A stretch of 34,746 bases of DNA. Source: Hominilimicola fabiformis. GTDB lineage: Bacteria; Bacillota; Clostridia; UBA1381. Made by a program: the position numbers and the translations under genes. A model generated the notes under the pieces. The model ran no database searches. It saw nothing but the letters and a program-made list of their open reading frames with translations, and was not told where the DNA came from. Of the stretch, positions 1 through 7,416 are shown piece by piece (the first letter of the stretch is position 1; every line of letters starts with the position of its first letter). The DNA lies in the NCBI RefSeq assembly GCF_020687385.1, contig NZ_JAJEQM010000021.1, forward strand, positions 1 through 34,746. The letters are read 5' to 3'.

Positions 1-203
1 ACACTGCATAGGTGTATTTGTTATCTAATAAATTATGAAGGGTGTTAAAATTGTCCTTGACATAGGGCCCATGTTAATCTTAAAAAAATGGGTGAGCGTA
101 GACCGCCGCCCCCGTTTACGCAAATTTTCGCAAAATTAAGCAAGGGGGCCTAAAAACGGTCACATCAAAATTATCGCATAACTAAATATACACTTGCATT
201 ATT
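1..203. other. Gene-free left edge of window
   Basis: I see no convincing gene here. A 34-codon open frame (35-139) has no Shine-Dalgarno site and no recognisable product. A GC-rich patch at about 95-150 stands out from its AT-rich surroundings and contains two closely spaced cgcaaa words. It probably belongs to the 3' end or untranslated tail of a transcript that stops at the hairpin just downstream. A phage cos or replication element is possible but cannot be shown from one copy. Confidence 0.4.
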
Positions 204-239
204 GCATACTTGAAATCGTCCTCAAGTGTGCATTTTTTA
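204..239 (+). terminator. Intrinsic terminator of an upstream + transcript
   Basis: Ten-base stem (204-213 with 222-231, one G-U pair), eight-base loop, then a T-rich tail from 233. It would end a transcript entering from before the window and separates it from the small minus-strand unit. Confidence 0.7.
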
Positions 240-246
240 TTGCTTT

Positions 247-384
247 TTAATATAAAAAAGGTTCACAAAAATGTGAACCGATTATTATCAGGGCTGCAAA
301 CGAAAATTCAATGAAGCTATTTGGTATTACAAAAGTAAATTGAACACTGACAATAAAATAATATAAAAACAGTAAAATCTTCAT
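247..384 (-). CDS. Small hydrophobic peptide, 45 aa, type I toxin-like
   Basis: Unrecognised small protein read against the phage genes. It is almost entirely hydrophobic (MKILLFLYYFIVSVQF at the start, then a second apolar stretch around AALIII), so it should be membrane-inserted. An AGGAGG site at 400-395 lies about ten bases before the ATG at 384; the ATG at 390 is the alternative and adds MLM-. The unit has its own promoter (481-509), a transcript 5' end that can fold on itself, and a terminator whose stem codes for the last residues. Promoter, structured 5' end, short apolar peptide and terminator in about 225 nt is the layout of type I toxins and small holin-like toxins. That role is inference; no antisense RNA was identified. 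Confidence 0.6.
   Translation of the reverse strand: MKILLFLYYFIVSVQFTFVIPNSFIEFSFAALIIIGSHFCEPFLY
251..279 (-). terminator. Terminator of the small minus-strand gene
   Basis: Perfect 8-bp stem (279-272 with 267-260 on the minus strand), four-base loop, then a run of six Ts. It lies inside the last codons of the 45-aa reading frame, so the mRNA ends almost at the stop codon. Confidence 0.75.
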
Positions 385-444
385 AAGCATTCCTCCTCCT
401 AAAACGCGATTCTTTTCGTTTGCTCTGAACCACACTTGGTCTGG

Positions 445-475
445 TGAGTCATAGAGGAGCTTAACAGATGACTCA
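445..475 (-). promoter_or_regulatory. 5' stem of the small minus-strand mRNA
   Basis: Perfect 8-bp inverted repeat (475-468 with 452-445). The predicted transcription start is near 474, so the mRNA would begin directly with this stem. Such 5' stems stabilise transcripts and are common on type I toxin mRNAs; the role here is inferred. Confidence 0.55.
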
Positions 476-480
476 TAAAT

Positions 481-509
481 ATTATATCACAACATTATGA
501 AGATTTCAA
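481..509 (-). promoter_or_regulatory. Sigma-70 promoter, minus strand
   Basis: On the minus strand TTGAAA (509-504), a 17-base spacer and a perfect TATAAT (486-481). It reads leftward into the 45-aa gene and away from the phage late genes. Confidence 0.75.
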
Positions 510-557
510 TTATTCGGCTGTTGTTTATTGAATTTTACTGATAGAGGAGAACAGTTT

Positions 558-857
558 ATGACCGAAGAACAGAAAGTTAAAATTCGCAGAATGCGGCTTG
601 ACGGTAACGGATATAAGCATATTGCAAGTACACTTATTCTGCCGCTGAGTACAGTGAAATCATATTGTAAACGGAACGGACTTGTAGGCGTAGGACCAGT
701 GGTGGCAATGAACAACGATGTATCTGTACAGCTTGGACTTATCTGTCGGAACTGCGGAAAACGGCTTAAGCATACAGCAGGCAAAAAAAGAAAAGTTTTT
801 TGCTCGGACAAATGCAGAAAACAATATTGGAATTTACATGACGGAGGAAAAGTATGA
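558..857 (+). CDS. Small HTH plus zinc-finger protein
   Basis: 99-aa protein. The N-terminal half (TEEQKVKIRRMRLDGNGY, then IASTL and STVKSYCKRNGL) reads as a sigma-region-4/resolvase-like helix-turn-helix. The C-terminal half has four cysteines in CRNCGK and FCSDKCRKQYW, a zinc-binding knuckle. Start at 558 is chosen because GAGGAGA sits eight bases upstream; an in-frame ATG at 528 lacks such a site. It overlaps the next gene by ATGA, so it is co-translated with the ParB-methylase. Likely a DNA-binding protein of the phage methylase operon. Its exact role is unknown. Confidence 0.7.
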   Translation: MTEEQKVKIRRMRLDGNGYKHIASTLILPLSTVKSYCKRNGLVGVGPVVAMNNDVSVQLGLICRNCGKRLKHTAGKKRKVFCSDKCRKQYWNLHDGGKV

Positions 858-2137
858 TTGAACATATAGAACCGAAAGCAACAGCAGACGGAGTTGCAGT
901 GTATTGTGCTCACGATAAAATTGTCGATACAGACAGCTTGGTGGGCAATCCGAGAAATCCGAACAAGCACCCGAAGGAACAGATAACCGCATTGGCTAAA
1001 ATCATAAAATGCCAAGGCTGGCGACATCCGATTGTAGTGTCAAACCGTTCCGGATTTGTGGTAAAAGGTCACGGAAGACTTCTTGCCGCAAAAGAAATCG
1101 GAGCAAAGCAAGTTCCCGTTGATTTTCAGGATTATGAAAGTGAAGCTTCGGAATATGCCGACCTTATGGCAGATAATAAAATACAGGAATTTTCAGAACT
1201 TGATATGAAAATGTCTGCTGATATTTTACAAGATATAAAGGACAGCGGTGACATTGAACTTGAGATGTCTGCATTTACGGAAGAAGCGCTTAATGAACTT
1301 CTCGCAAAATCACAAGAGGGTGAAGTTAAAGAAGATGATGCAGATTTGACACCTCCGGAAAATCCAGTGTCTGAACAAGGTGATATATGGCTTTTGGGAA
1401 AACACAGATTAATATGCGGTGACAGTACCAAAGCGGAAACATATGAAAACTTGATGAATGGCAAAAAAGTAAATCTTGTTGTAACGGATCCGCCGTATAA
1501 TGTTGCATACGAGGGCACAGCAGGTACTATTCAAAATGACAGCATGGAGGACGGAAAGTTTTATGAATTTCTGTTTTCAGCTTTTAAGTGTATGTATGAT
1601 GTTTGTGCAGACGGTGCAAGCATTTATGTTTTTCATGCTGATAAGGAAAGTATAAATTTCAGAACGGCATTTCGTGATGCCGGATTTTTCTGTCATCAAA
1701 CGTGTATATGGGTGAAAAATACACCCGTGCTCGGCAGATGTGATTATCAGTATTGTCATGAGCCTATACTTGTCGGATGGAAACCTACAGCCGGACATAA
1801 GTGGTACTCTGACAGAAAGCAAAGAACGGTATGGAATTTTGACAAGCCGAAGAAATCAGAACTTCATCCGACAACAAAACCAATACCGCTTGTGGCATAT
1901 CCGATACAAAATTCAAGTGTGGTCAATTCAGTTATTCTTGAACCGTTCGGCGGCAGTGGAAGTACATTGATTGCGTGTGAACAGACTGACCGTATATGTT
2001 ATGCGATTGAGATTGATGAGAAGTTTGTAGATGTAATTGTAAGACGTTATGTGGATTTTAAAGAAAATTCAGATGACGTTTTTTTATTGCGTAACGGTGA
2101 AAAAATTCCGTACAGTGAGGTATTGACGAATGAGTAA
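854..2137 (+). CDS. ParB-like nuclease domain / N6-N4 DNA methyltransferase fusion
   Basis: 427 aa. Residues about 20-110 form a ParB/Srx-like domain (NPRNPNKH, then GHGR at 72-75). Residues about 175-425 form an amino-methyltransferase: TDPPY catalytic motif IV at 211-215 comes before the SAM-binding FGGSGS at 365-370, the order of beta-class enzymes. It would methylate adenine N6 or cytosine N4 of phage or host DNA; the recognition site cannot be read from sequence. This two-domain protein is common in prophages of Bacillota, usually upstream of the terminase, as here. It overlaps the genes on both sides by a few bases, so one operon. Likely role: protection from restriction, or marking DNA for packaging. 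Confidence 0.9.
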   Translation: MIEHIEPKATADGVAVYCAHDKIVDTDSLVGNPRNPNKHPKEQITALAKIIKCQGWRHPIVVSNRSGFVVKGHGRLLAAKEIGAKQVPVDFQDYESEASEYADLMADNKIQEFSELDMKMSADILQDIKDSGDIELEMSAFTEEALNELLAKSQEGEVKEDDADLTPPENPVSEQGDIWLLGKHRLICGDSTKAETYENLMNGKKVNLVVTDPPYNVAYEGTAGTIQNDSMEDGKFYEFLFSAFKCMYDVCADGASIYVFHADKESINFRTAFRDAGFFCHQTCIWVKNTPVLGRCDYQYCHEPILVGWKPTAGHKWYSDRKQRTVWNFDKPKKSELHPTTKPIPLVAYPIQNSSVVNSVILEPFGGSGSTLIACEQTDRICYAIEIDEKFVDVIVRRYVDFKENSDDVFLLRNGEKIPYSEVLTNE

Positions 2138-3968
2138 TTTAACACTTGGCTCATTATTTGACGGCAGCGGAGGTTTTCCTCTTGCCGGAATGATGGCTGG
2201 AATTACGCCTATATGGGCGAGTGAAATCGAACCATTTCCTATTCGGGTTACTACCAAGCGTATTCCGCATATGAAACACTACGGTGATATTTCAAAAATG
2301 AACGGCGGAAAGATTGAGCCGGTTGATATAATTACATTCGGAAGCCCTTGTCAAAACTTGTCTTTAGCAGGAAAACGTGAAGGGCTAAACGGTGAAAAAT
2401 CATCAATGTTTTTTGAGGCAATTCGGGTTATAAAGGAAATGAGGGAGAATACAAATGGAGAATATCCGAGATGGATTGTGTGGGAGAATGTGCCGGGAGC
2501 AATGTCAAGCTCAAAAGGACAGGATTTTAGGACAGTCCTTGAAGAAATCTGCAAAATCAAAGATAAAACCGTACATATTCCTATGCCTGAGAAGAAATGG
2601 ACAACCGCAGGAGAAATTGTGGGAAATGATTATTCCGTTGCCTATCGAATACTCGATGCGCAATACTTCGGAGTCCCTCAAAGACGCAAAAGAATCTTTC
2701 TTGTCGCAGATTTTGCAGGAGAATGTGCCGGAAAAGTATTATTTGAGTCAGAGAGCATGTTCGGGAATTTTAAGAAGAGCCTCTGCTCGCGGCAAGGAAC
2801 TGCCGGAACTGCTGAAACGGGCATTGGAGAAACAGGCACAATATGTTTAAACGATCAAGGCGGAGAACGTATAGATGTGACGCAAGACAAAACAACTACA
2901 TTGAGAGCACAGGCACATCATCCGCCGTGTGTAATGTTTGAAAATCACTCTCAAGATACAAGATATATAGGTCCGTTGGAAGTATCACAGACAGTGCTTG
3001 CAACTTTCGGAACGGGCGGTAATAATCAGCCGTTTGTCGTACATACACCAAAAACTTTAAAAATCAGATGCGGATGTGACGGCGGTGGTAAAGGTGCATT
3101 GATACAAGAAAATAAGTCGGCAACATTAAGCTGTAATAATGACCAGACCTTATTTGAACCGAAAGTGTACGGGATATGTTCAAACGATAGCAATTCGATG
3201 AAGTCTGACAATCCGAACAGCGGAATATATGCGGCAGATACTTCTCGCACCATTGACTGCGGAGGTGTAAATCCGTCATCTAATCAAGGAGGTATGGCTG
3301 TTGTTGTATTAAAGGGTTCAATGATTGGACGTAAGGAGAAAAACGGACCGAACGGCAGCGGATTTAATCAGGATACATCATTTACATTAAATACAGTTGA
3401 CCGACATGCGGTTGCATACGGAATTGACCGTGCTGCATTTAATCAAGGACAAAATGCGTTATATGATTTTGCAATAGAAAAAGAGAAACAGCCGACAATG
3501 GTGGCAAAAGGTCCGGGAGCGGTAGCCGAACCTGCATATTCGGCAAGCAAGGCATCATTCTTTACAAGTGCCGAAAAAGAATGTGCAAATACACTTGTTG
3601 CAAGCGATTACAAAGACCCTCCGCTTGTAAATGATACAAACGGTACGGAATATATAGTAAGACGTCTGACACCTAAAGAATGTGCTCTGCTGCAAGGGTT
3701 CCCTGTATGGTGGTGTGACGGTTTGGAAACAGAAAATCCTACGGAAGAAGAAATTCAGAAATGGTCGGACATTTTTGAAAATCACAGAAAAGCACTTTGT
3801 AAAAGTACAAAACCGAAAACAAGAAATCAGATTATAAAGTGGCTTAAAAATCCTCATTCCGACAGTGCGGAATATACGATGTGGGGAAATGGTGTTGCAC
3901 TTCCGTGCGTGTTCTATGTATTGAACGGAATTGCTCACTATGCTGAACTCACAAATTCTGTAATATAA
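2130..3968 (+). CDS. DNA (cytosine-5) methyltransferase
   Basis: 612 aa with C5-methylase motifs in order: motif I FDGSGG (10-15), catalytic GSPCQ (71-75, Cys74), ENV (119-121), QRRKR (184-188), then motif IX-like RRLTPKECALLQGFP and motif X GNGVALP near the end. The stretch from about 190 to 505 that should hold the target recognition domain is very long. It is built of about seven degenerate units, each with a T-(L/I/M) phrase followed by a P-x-V or similar phrase (TLRAQAHHPPCV, TVLATFGTGGNNQPFVV, TLVASDYKDPPLV). The start overlaps the ParB-methylase end by 8 bases. Probably shields phage DNA from restriction; specificity unknown. Confidence 0.93.
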   Translation: MSNLTLGSLFDGSGGFPLAGMMAGITPIWASEIEPFPIRVTTKRIPHMKHYGDISKMNGGKIEPVDIITFGSPCQNLSLAGKREGLNGEKSSMFFEAIRVIKEMRENTNGEYPRWIVWENVPGAMSSSKGQDFRTVLEEICKIKDKTVHIPMPEKKWTTAGEIVGNDYSVAYRILDAQYFGVPQRRKRIFLVADFAGECAGKVLFESESMFGNFKKSLCSRQGTAGTAETGIGETGTICLNDQGGERIDVTQDKTTTLRAQAHHPPCVMFENHSQDTRYIGPLEVSQTVLATFGTGGNNQPFVVHTPKTLKIRCGCDGGGKGALIQENKSATLSCNNDQTLFEPKVYGICSNDSNSMKSDNPNSGIYAADTSRTIDCGGVNPSSNQGGMAVVVLKGSMIGRKEKNGPNGSGFNQDTSFTLNTVDRHAVAYGIDRAAFNQGQNALYDFAIEKEKQPTMVAKGPGAVAEPAYSASKASFFTSAEKECANTLVASDYKDPPLVNDTNGTEYIVRRLTPKECALLQGFPVWWCDGLETENPTEEEIQKWSDIFENHRKALCKSTKPKTRNQIIKWLKNPHSDSAEYTMWGNGVALPCVFYVLNGIAHYAELTNSVI

Positions 3969-3970
3969 TA

Positions 3971-4015
3971 TTGTGTACTATACACCTTGATATATTTTCT
4001 GCATGACGGTAATAT
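3971..4015 (+). promoter_or_regulatory. Repeated phage promoter, copy 1
   Basis: TTGATA (3987-3992), 17-base spacer, TAATAT (4010-4015), preceded 16 bases upstream by TTGTGTACTA. Spacer end, -10 region and upstream word recur before two other operons (4826-4870 and 7417-7462). Drives the gene at 4050. Confidence 0.7.
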
Positions 4016-4049
4016 GTGCTTAACAAAAAAATAAAGGAGGATTACCGTA

Positions 4050-4766
4050 ATGGAGATTAAATATAATCTGACAGGAACGGACAGAAAGGCTCTTGTGAAA
4101 GCAGTTAGCAATATAATCGGAGAAAAGTCTAAATATCTTGGAGCACCGTCGTTTGCTTATCAAATTGGCGACGACTGTACAGTTACGAGTGACGGAACAC
4201 TTAAAATTTCAAGCGACACCGACAATGATAAGGTTGAGCATTTACTTGAAAAGCTGTATGAGTGCGGATATGAAACCGAGAATGACAAAAATGTTGATAT
4301 TTCAGACACAAATAAAGATTTTGAAAGTGAAACAATAGGCTGTTCAATCGGACTGCCGATTTCAAAATTATCCGATAAACCTTGTAACGATAAAATCATT
4401 GCAAATCTCAAAGCGATTATTGCGGGTAAAATGACCTTGTTTCAAAAAGCAGTCGGTACGGATAAGGAACTGAAAGTTGAATGGAACAAGGATGAAATAT
4501 GGTTTGACTGGTTTGACAGCGTAATTCCAAATGAAAAGCTTGGACTTTATATATCACTTTTCAAAGCCCTTTACCAAATGGCAGAAAAAGCTGTAAGAGT
4601 GAATACAAAGGATAAGCCGGTTGACAACGAAAAATTTGCAATGCGTACATTCTTAAATCGTATCGGTTTATCAGGTATGGAATATAAACCGCTCCGTAAA
4701 GAACTGATGAGAAATCTCAGCGGTGACGGTGCATTTCGCTACGGCAGACCGGAGCGATGTAAGTAA
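4050..4766 (+). CDS. Phage accessory protein with C-terminal module shared with the amidoligase
   Basis: 238 aa, starting MEIKYNLTG, behind an AAGGAGG site. Similar proteins in Bacillota prophages are often labelled virulence-related, without a known activity. Residues 1-70 look like a small alpha/beta domain. Residues about 195-238 (FAMRTFLNRIG, GDGAFRYGR) closely match the last 41 residues of the amidoligase encoded next door (YAMRTWLLRLG, GDASFRNGR), so the two probably bind the same partner or substrate. It has its own copy of the repeated promoter. No catalytic motif or membrane segment is visible. Confidence 0.7.
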   Translation: MEIKYNLTGTDRKALVKAVSNIIGEKSKYLGAPSFAYQIGDDCTVTSDGTLKISSDTDNDKVEHLLEKLYECGYETENDKNVDISDTNKDFESETIGCSIGLPISKLSDKPCNDKIIANLKAIIAGKMTLFQKAVGTDKELKVEWNKDEIWFDWFDSVIPNEKLGLYISLFKALYQMAEKAVRVNTKDKPVDNEKFAMRTFLNRIGLSGMEYKPLRKELMRNLSGDGAFRYGRPERCK

Positions 4767-4825
4767 GAAAAATAAACACAAACTCAATCCACAGCCGTAA
4801 TGTACACAAATTACAGTGTATATTA

Positions 4826-4870
4826 TTGTGTACTAATCGTATTGATATAATCTCCGTATGACGGTAATAT
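4826..4870 (+). promoter_or_regulatory. Repeated phage promoter, copy 2
   Basis: TTGTGTACTA (4826-4835), TTGATA (4842-4847), 17-base spacer, TAATAT (4865-4870): same phasing as copy 1. Drives the amidoligase/GGCT operon. Confidence 0.7.
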
Positions 4871-4916
4871 GTGTTACAAGAAAAGGGCAGAAAGCCTAAA
4901 AAACGGAGGAAATACA

Positions 4917-5864
4917 ATGAACGAGAAAACAAGAATTCAGATTGAGGAAATGAAAAGACAGACCATCGGTGTTGAGGTTGAAATGAACAACATCACAAGA
5001 GAAAATGCTGCGAGAATAGCCGCAGACTATTTCGGAACAGGCAGATACAAATATACAGCAGACAGAAACGGTTATTATACTTGGTCAGCTTGGGACACAG
5101 AGGGCAGAGAGTGGAAATTCCAAAGGGATGTAAGCATTGCAGGGGTTGACAGTGAGAAATGCGAATTGGTAACGCCGATTCTTAAATACGAAGATATTCC
5201 GCTTTTGCAGGAACTTATAAGAAGACTCAGAAAAGCAAAAGCCAAAAGCGATGCAACACGAGGATGCGGTGTACATATTCATATCGGTGCTAACGGACAC
5301 ACAGCACAGACACTCAGAAATCTTGCAAACATAATGGCAAGCCACGAAAGCCTCATAGCAAGTGCATTAAATATTTCACAGAGCAGAATAAACAATTACT
5401 GCAGAATGGTAAGTCCGAAATTTCTTGATAACCTTAACAGAAGAAAGCCAAGAACAATGTCGGAATTAGCGGATATTTGGTACACATCAAACGGTGCAAA
5501 CTACGGCAGAACACAGCATTACAACGACAGCAGATACCATATGCTGAACCTACACGCAACTTTTACGAAAGGAACGGTTGAATTCAGACTTTTTCAATTC
5601 GATGCTCCGTCAGACGGAAAACAAAACGGCTTACACGCAGGACAGTTAAAAAGCTACATTCAGCTTTGCCTTGCACTCAGTCAGATGGCAAAAACACTAA
5701 AGTCAGCAAGTCCGAAACCACAGCAGACTGAAAATCCTAAATACGCAATGAGAACATGGCTTTTAAGACTTGGATTTATCGGTGAAGAATTTGCAACGGC
5801 GAGAGAAATCCTTACAAAACACCTTGACGGAGATGCATCATTCAGAAATGGCAGAATGGCATAA
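4917..5864 (+). CDS. Phage amidoligase (Amidoligase_2 family)
   Basis: 315 aa. Motifs of the glutamine-synthetase-fold, COOH-NH2-ligase-type amidoligases are visible: GVEVE (18-22, metal-binding glutamates), CELVTP (82-87), CGVHIHIG (117-124) and VEFRLFQFD (221-229). By family knowledge it would use ATP to join a carboxylate to an amine, making amide or isopeptide bonds; the substrate is unknown. Residues 275-315 are a separate small module shared with the neighbouring 4050 gene. Start 4917 has GGAGG seven bases upstream; the longer frame from 4869 begins inside the promoter region. It is followed by two GGCT-like genes, a pairing predicted in the literature (Iyer and Aravind on amidoligases) to act in novel peptide or metabolite modification. 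Confidence 0.85.
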   Translation: MNEKTRIQIEEMKRQTIGVEVEMNNITRENAARIAADYFGTGRYKYTADRNGYYTWSAWDTEGREWKFQRDVSIAGVDSEKCELVTPILKYEDIPLLQELIRRLRKAKAKSDATRGCGVHIHIGANGHTAQTLRNLANIMASHESLIASALNISQSRINNYCRMVSPKFLDNLNRRKPRTMSELADIWYTSNGANYGRTQHYNDSRYHMLNLHATFTKGTVEFRLFQFDAPSDGKQNGLHAGQLKSYIQLCLALSQMAKTLKSASPKPQQTENPKYAMRTWLLRLGFIGEEFATAREILTKHLDGDASFRNGRMA

Positions 5865-5961
5865 CCGAAGAAAACAGCCTCCTATAACCTTAAAACTGTG
5901 ACCGCATTTGGCGGTCTTAAGGTGGTAGAAGGGTGTTTCCTTCGGAAAGGATATGATAATA
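5865..5961 (+). promoter_or_regulatory. Structured leader before first GGCT gene
   Basis: An outer 12-bp stem with one mismatch (5865-5876 with 5934-5945) encloses a perfect 6-bp hairpin (5900-5905 with 5911-5916). The outer stem ends beside the AAAGGA ribosome binding site. The inner hairpin and the following GTAGAAG word have a counterpart before the second GGCT gene. No T-run follows, so this is more likely translational or RNA-processing control than termination. Confidence 0.45.
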
Positions 5962-6426
5962 ATGAAACGGTATTACTTAGCTTACGGCAGTAACCTTTAC
6001 ACACCGCAAATGCGGTATCGCTGCCCGTCGGCACGGCTTATGGGAACTGCGGTTATAGAGAATTACAAGCTAATGTTCAAGAAAAGCAAAACAGGATCTT
6101 ATCTGACCGTTGAACCGAAACAAGGTGCGGAAGTTCCGGTAGCTGTGTGGCAGTTGACAACAGATGACGAACGGTCGCTTGACCGCTACGAGGGGTATCC
6201 GAAATATTATTATAAAAAGGAATTTCAAGTAACGGTGACAGGAATTAAGACGGGCAAAAAACGTGAACGCACAGCATTTGCATATATATTGGACGAAAAC
6301 AGACCGAGCGGTGTTCCGTCAATGAGTTATGTTATGACTTGCCTTTGGGGATACAGAAACTTCGGATTTGATTCAAAACAGTTGTTACACGCTATTGACG
6401 AAAGCAAAAAGGAGACAGTGATATGA
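5962..6426 (+). CDS. Gamma-glutamylcyclotransferase-like protein (AIG2 family), copy 1
   Basis: 154 aa. AYGSN (7-11) is the substrate-binding loop of the AIG2/GGCT fold, and Glu77 in LDRYEGYP is in the position of the catalytic acid. Family members cyclise gamma-glutamyl amines to 5-oxoproline, or cleave gamma-glutamyl amide bonds, in the cytoplasm. Beside an amidoligase it could undo or finish a gamma-glutamyl-type amide bond; that is inference. Start 5962 has AAAGGA ten bases upstream; an ATG at 5953 in frame is too close to that site. It overlaps the next gene by ATGA. A diverged second copy follows at 6732. Confidence 0.85.
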   Translation: MKRYYLAYGSNLYTPQMRYRCPSARLMGTAVIENYKLMFKKSKTGSYLTVEPKQGAEVPVAVWQLTTDDERSLDRYEGYPKYYYKKEFQVTVTGIKTGKKRERTAFAYILDENRPSGVPSMSYVMTCLWGYRNFGFDSKQLLHAIDESKKETVI

Positions 6427-6635
6427 AGAAGTATGAAGATATAAAAACAGCCATATGTCCTAAATGCGGACAGGAATACACAGGCAGACCTGCATTATCA
6501 AGAGCAGATAACAAAACAATGATTTGTCCTGACTGCGGCATACACGAGGCTCTTGAAAATATCGGTGTAGGTAAAGAGGAACAGAATGAAATACTTGAAA
6601 TTATACACCGCAGTATGAGAGAGAAAGACAAATAA
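6423..6635 (+). CDS. Small zinc-ribbon protein
   Basis: 70 aa with two CxxC pairs, CPKCGQEY and CPDCGIHEAL, separated by about 20 residues: a compact zinc ribbon followed by a charged helix. Short proteins of this type are common in Clostridia prophages, usually near the packaging genes. Its start overlaps the stop of the first GGCT gene, so it is translated with it. Function unknown; an RNA- or protein-binding adaptor is possible. Confidence 0.75.
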   Translation: MKKYEDIKTAICPKCGQEYTGRPALSRADNKTMICPDCGIHEALENIGVGKEEQNEILEIIHRSMREKDK

Positions 6636-6637
6636 GT

Positions 6638-6731
6638 CTGTAACAGTTACAGCCAACGGACGGTTTAAGCCGTCTTTATGGCAGTAGAAGCGGTATTACA
6701 AAAATCAACCGCTCAGAAAGGACGAAATATT
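6638..6731 (+). promoter_or_regulatory. Structured leader before second GGCT gene
   Basis: Three successive hairpins: a perfect 7-bp palindrome with one-base loop (6638-6652), GACGG/CCGTC (6659-6663 with 6670-6674) and AGCGGT/ACCGCT (6689-6694 with 6708-6713), then an AAAGGA site. The second hairpin plus a GTAGAAG word resembles the leader at 5900-5930, so leader and gene seem to have been duplicated together. Confidence 0.45.
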
Positions 6732-7181
6732 ATGAAAACAAAAATCTACGGAGCATACGGCTCAAACATTAATTTGGCACAGATGGCGTATAGATGTCCG
6801 CATGCTGAAGTGTACAAGGTGGGGTACATAAACGGCTATCGGCTCACATTCAGGAGCGGAGGCTTTGCCAACATTGAAAAATCTGAGGGAGACCGAGTGC
6901 CTGTTCTGCTTTGGGTCATTACAGAACAGTGCGAAAAGACACTTGACCATTATGAGGGTTATCCGAGCTTTTATATCAAGAAGAATATTTCTGTGGAAAT
7001 TGATAACGGCGAAGATACGATTAAAGCGATGTTCTATGTTATGGGCGATAAATACTGTCAAAAGATGCAGACACCGACAGAGTATTATTACGGAGGAATA
7101 GAACGCGGGTATAAATCTAACGGTATGCCCGTGGAGGAATTAAAGACGGCATTTGACCGCTGTATGGCGGAGGTGAATTGA
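6732..7181 (+). CDS. Gamma-glutamylcyclotransferase-like protein (AIG2 family), copy 2
   Basis: 149 aa. AYGSN (8-12) and LDHYEGYP with Glu75 match the same positions in copy 1, and RCP follows at the same distance from the loop, so this is a paralog. The C-terminal parts differ more, which suggests different substrates. Start 6732 has AGAAAGGA ten bases upstream; the upstream in-frame ATG at 6678 lies inside the hairpin leader. It is followed after one base by the next zinc-finger gene. Presumed to act with the amidoligase at 4917. Confidence 0.85.
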   Translation: MKTKIYGAYGSNINLAQMAYRCPHAEVYKVGYINGYRLTFRSGGFANIEKSEGDRVPVLLWVITEQCEKTLDHYEGYPSFYIKKNISVEIDNGEDTIKAMFYVMGDKYCQKMQTPTEYYYGGIERGYKSNGMPVEELKTAFDRCMAEVN

Positions 7182-7182
7182 G

Positions 7183-7389
7183 ATGGATAATTTTTTTACA
7201 CAGAAAAACTGTGACCGATGCGGAAAGTCTTTAAAAGACGGTAGAATTCAAAGTATGTTTAACAGCGAATGTATCTGTATGGACTGCAAGAAAAAAGAAT
7301 GTGCCGATTCGGAATACAAAAAGGCACAAGATGCCGACATTGCGGAAATTCGTAAGGGAAACTATAACTTTAAGGGAATACGAGGGTAG
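7183..7389 (+). CDS. Small zinc-finger protein
   Basis: 68 aa with CDRCGK and a second pair, CICMDCKKKEC, followed by a charged tail ending in a KGNYNFKGI-type phrase. This little protein recurs beside GGCT genes in prophages and mobile elements of Bacillota, but I know of no assigned function. GAGGTGA lies just before the ATG, and the gene begins directly after the stop of the GGCT paralog, so the two are coupled. Four or five cysteines suggest one zinc ion. Confidence 0.75.
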   Translation: MDNFFTQKNCDRCGKSLKDGRIQSMFNSECICMDCKKKECADSEYKKAQDADIAEIRKGNYNFKGIRG

Positions 7390-7416
7390 TATATACACAA
7401 ATAAAGGCTGTACTTT

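Noticed and set aside
95-150. cos site in the GC-rich patch at the left edge
   Set aside because: It is more than 7 kb before terS and shows no clear symmetric or repeated terminase sites; a single copy cannot be tested.
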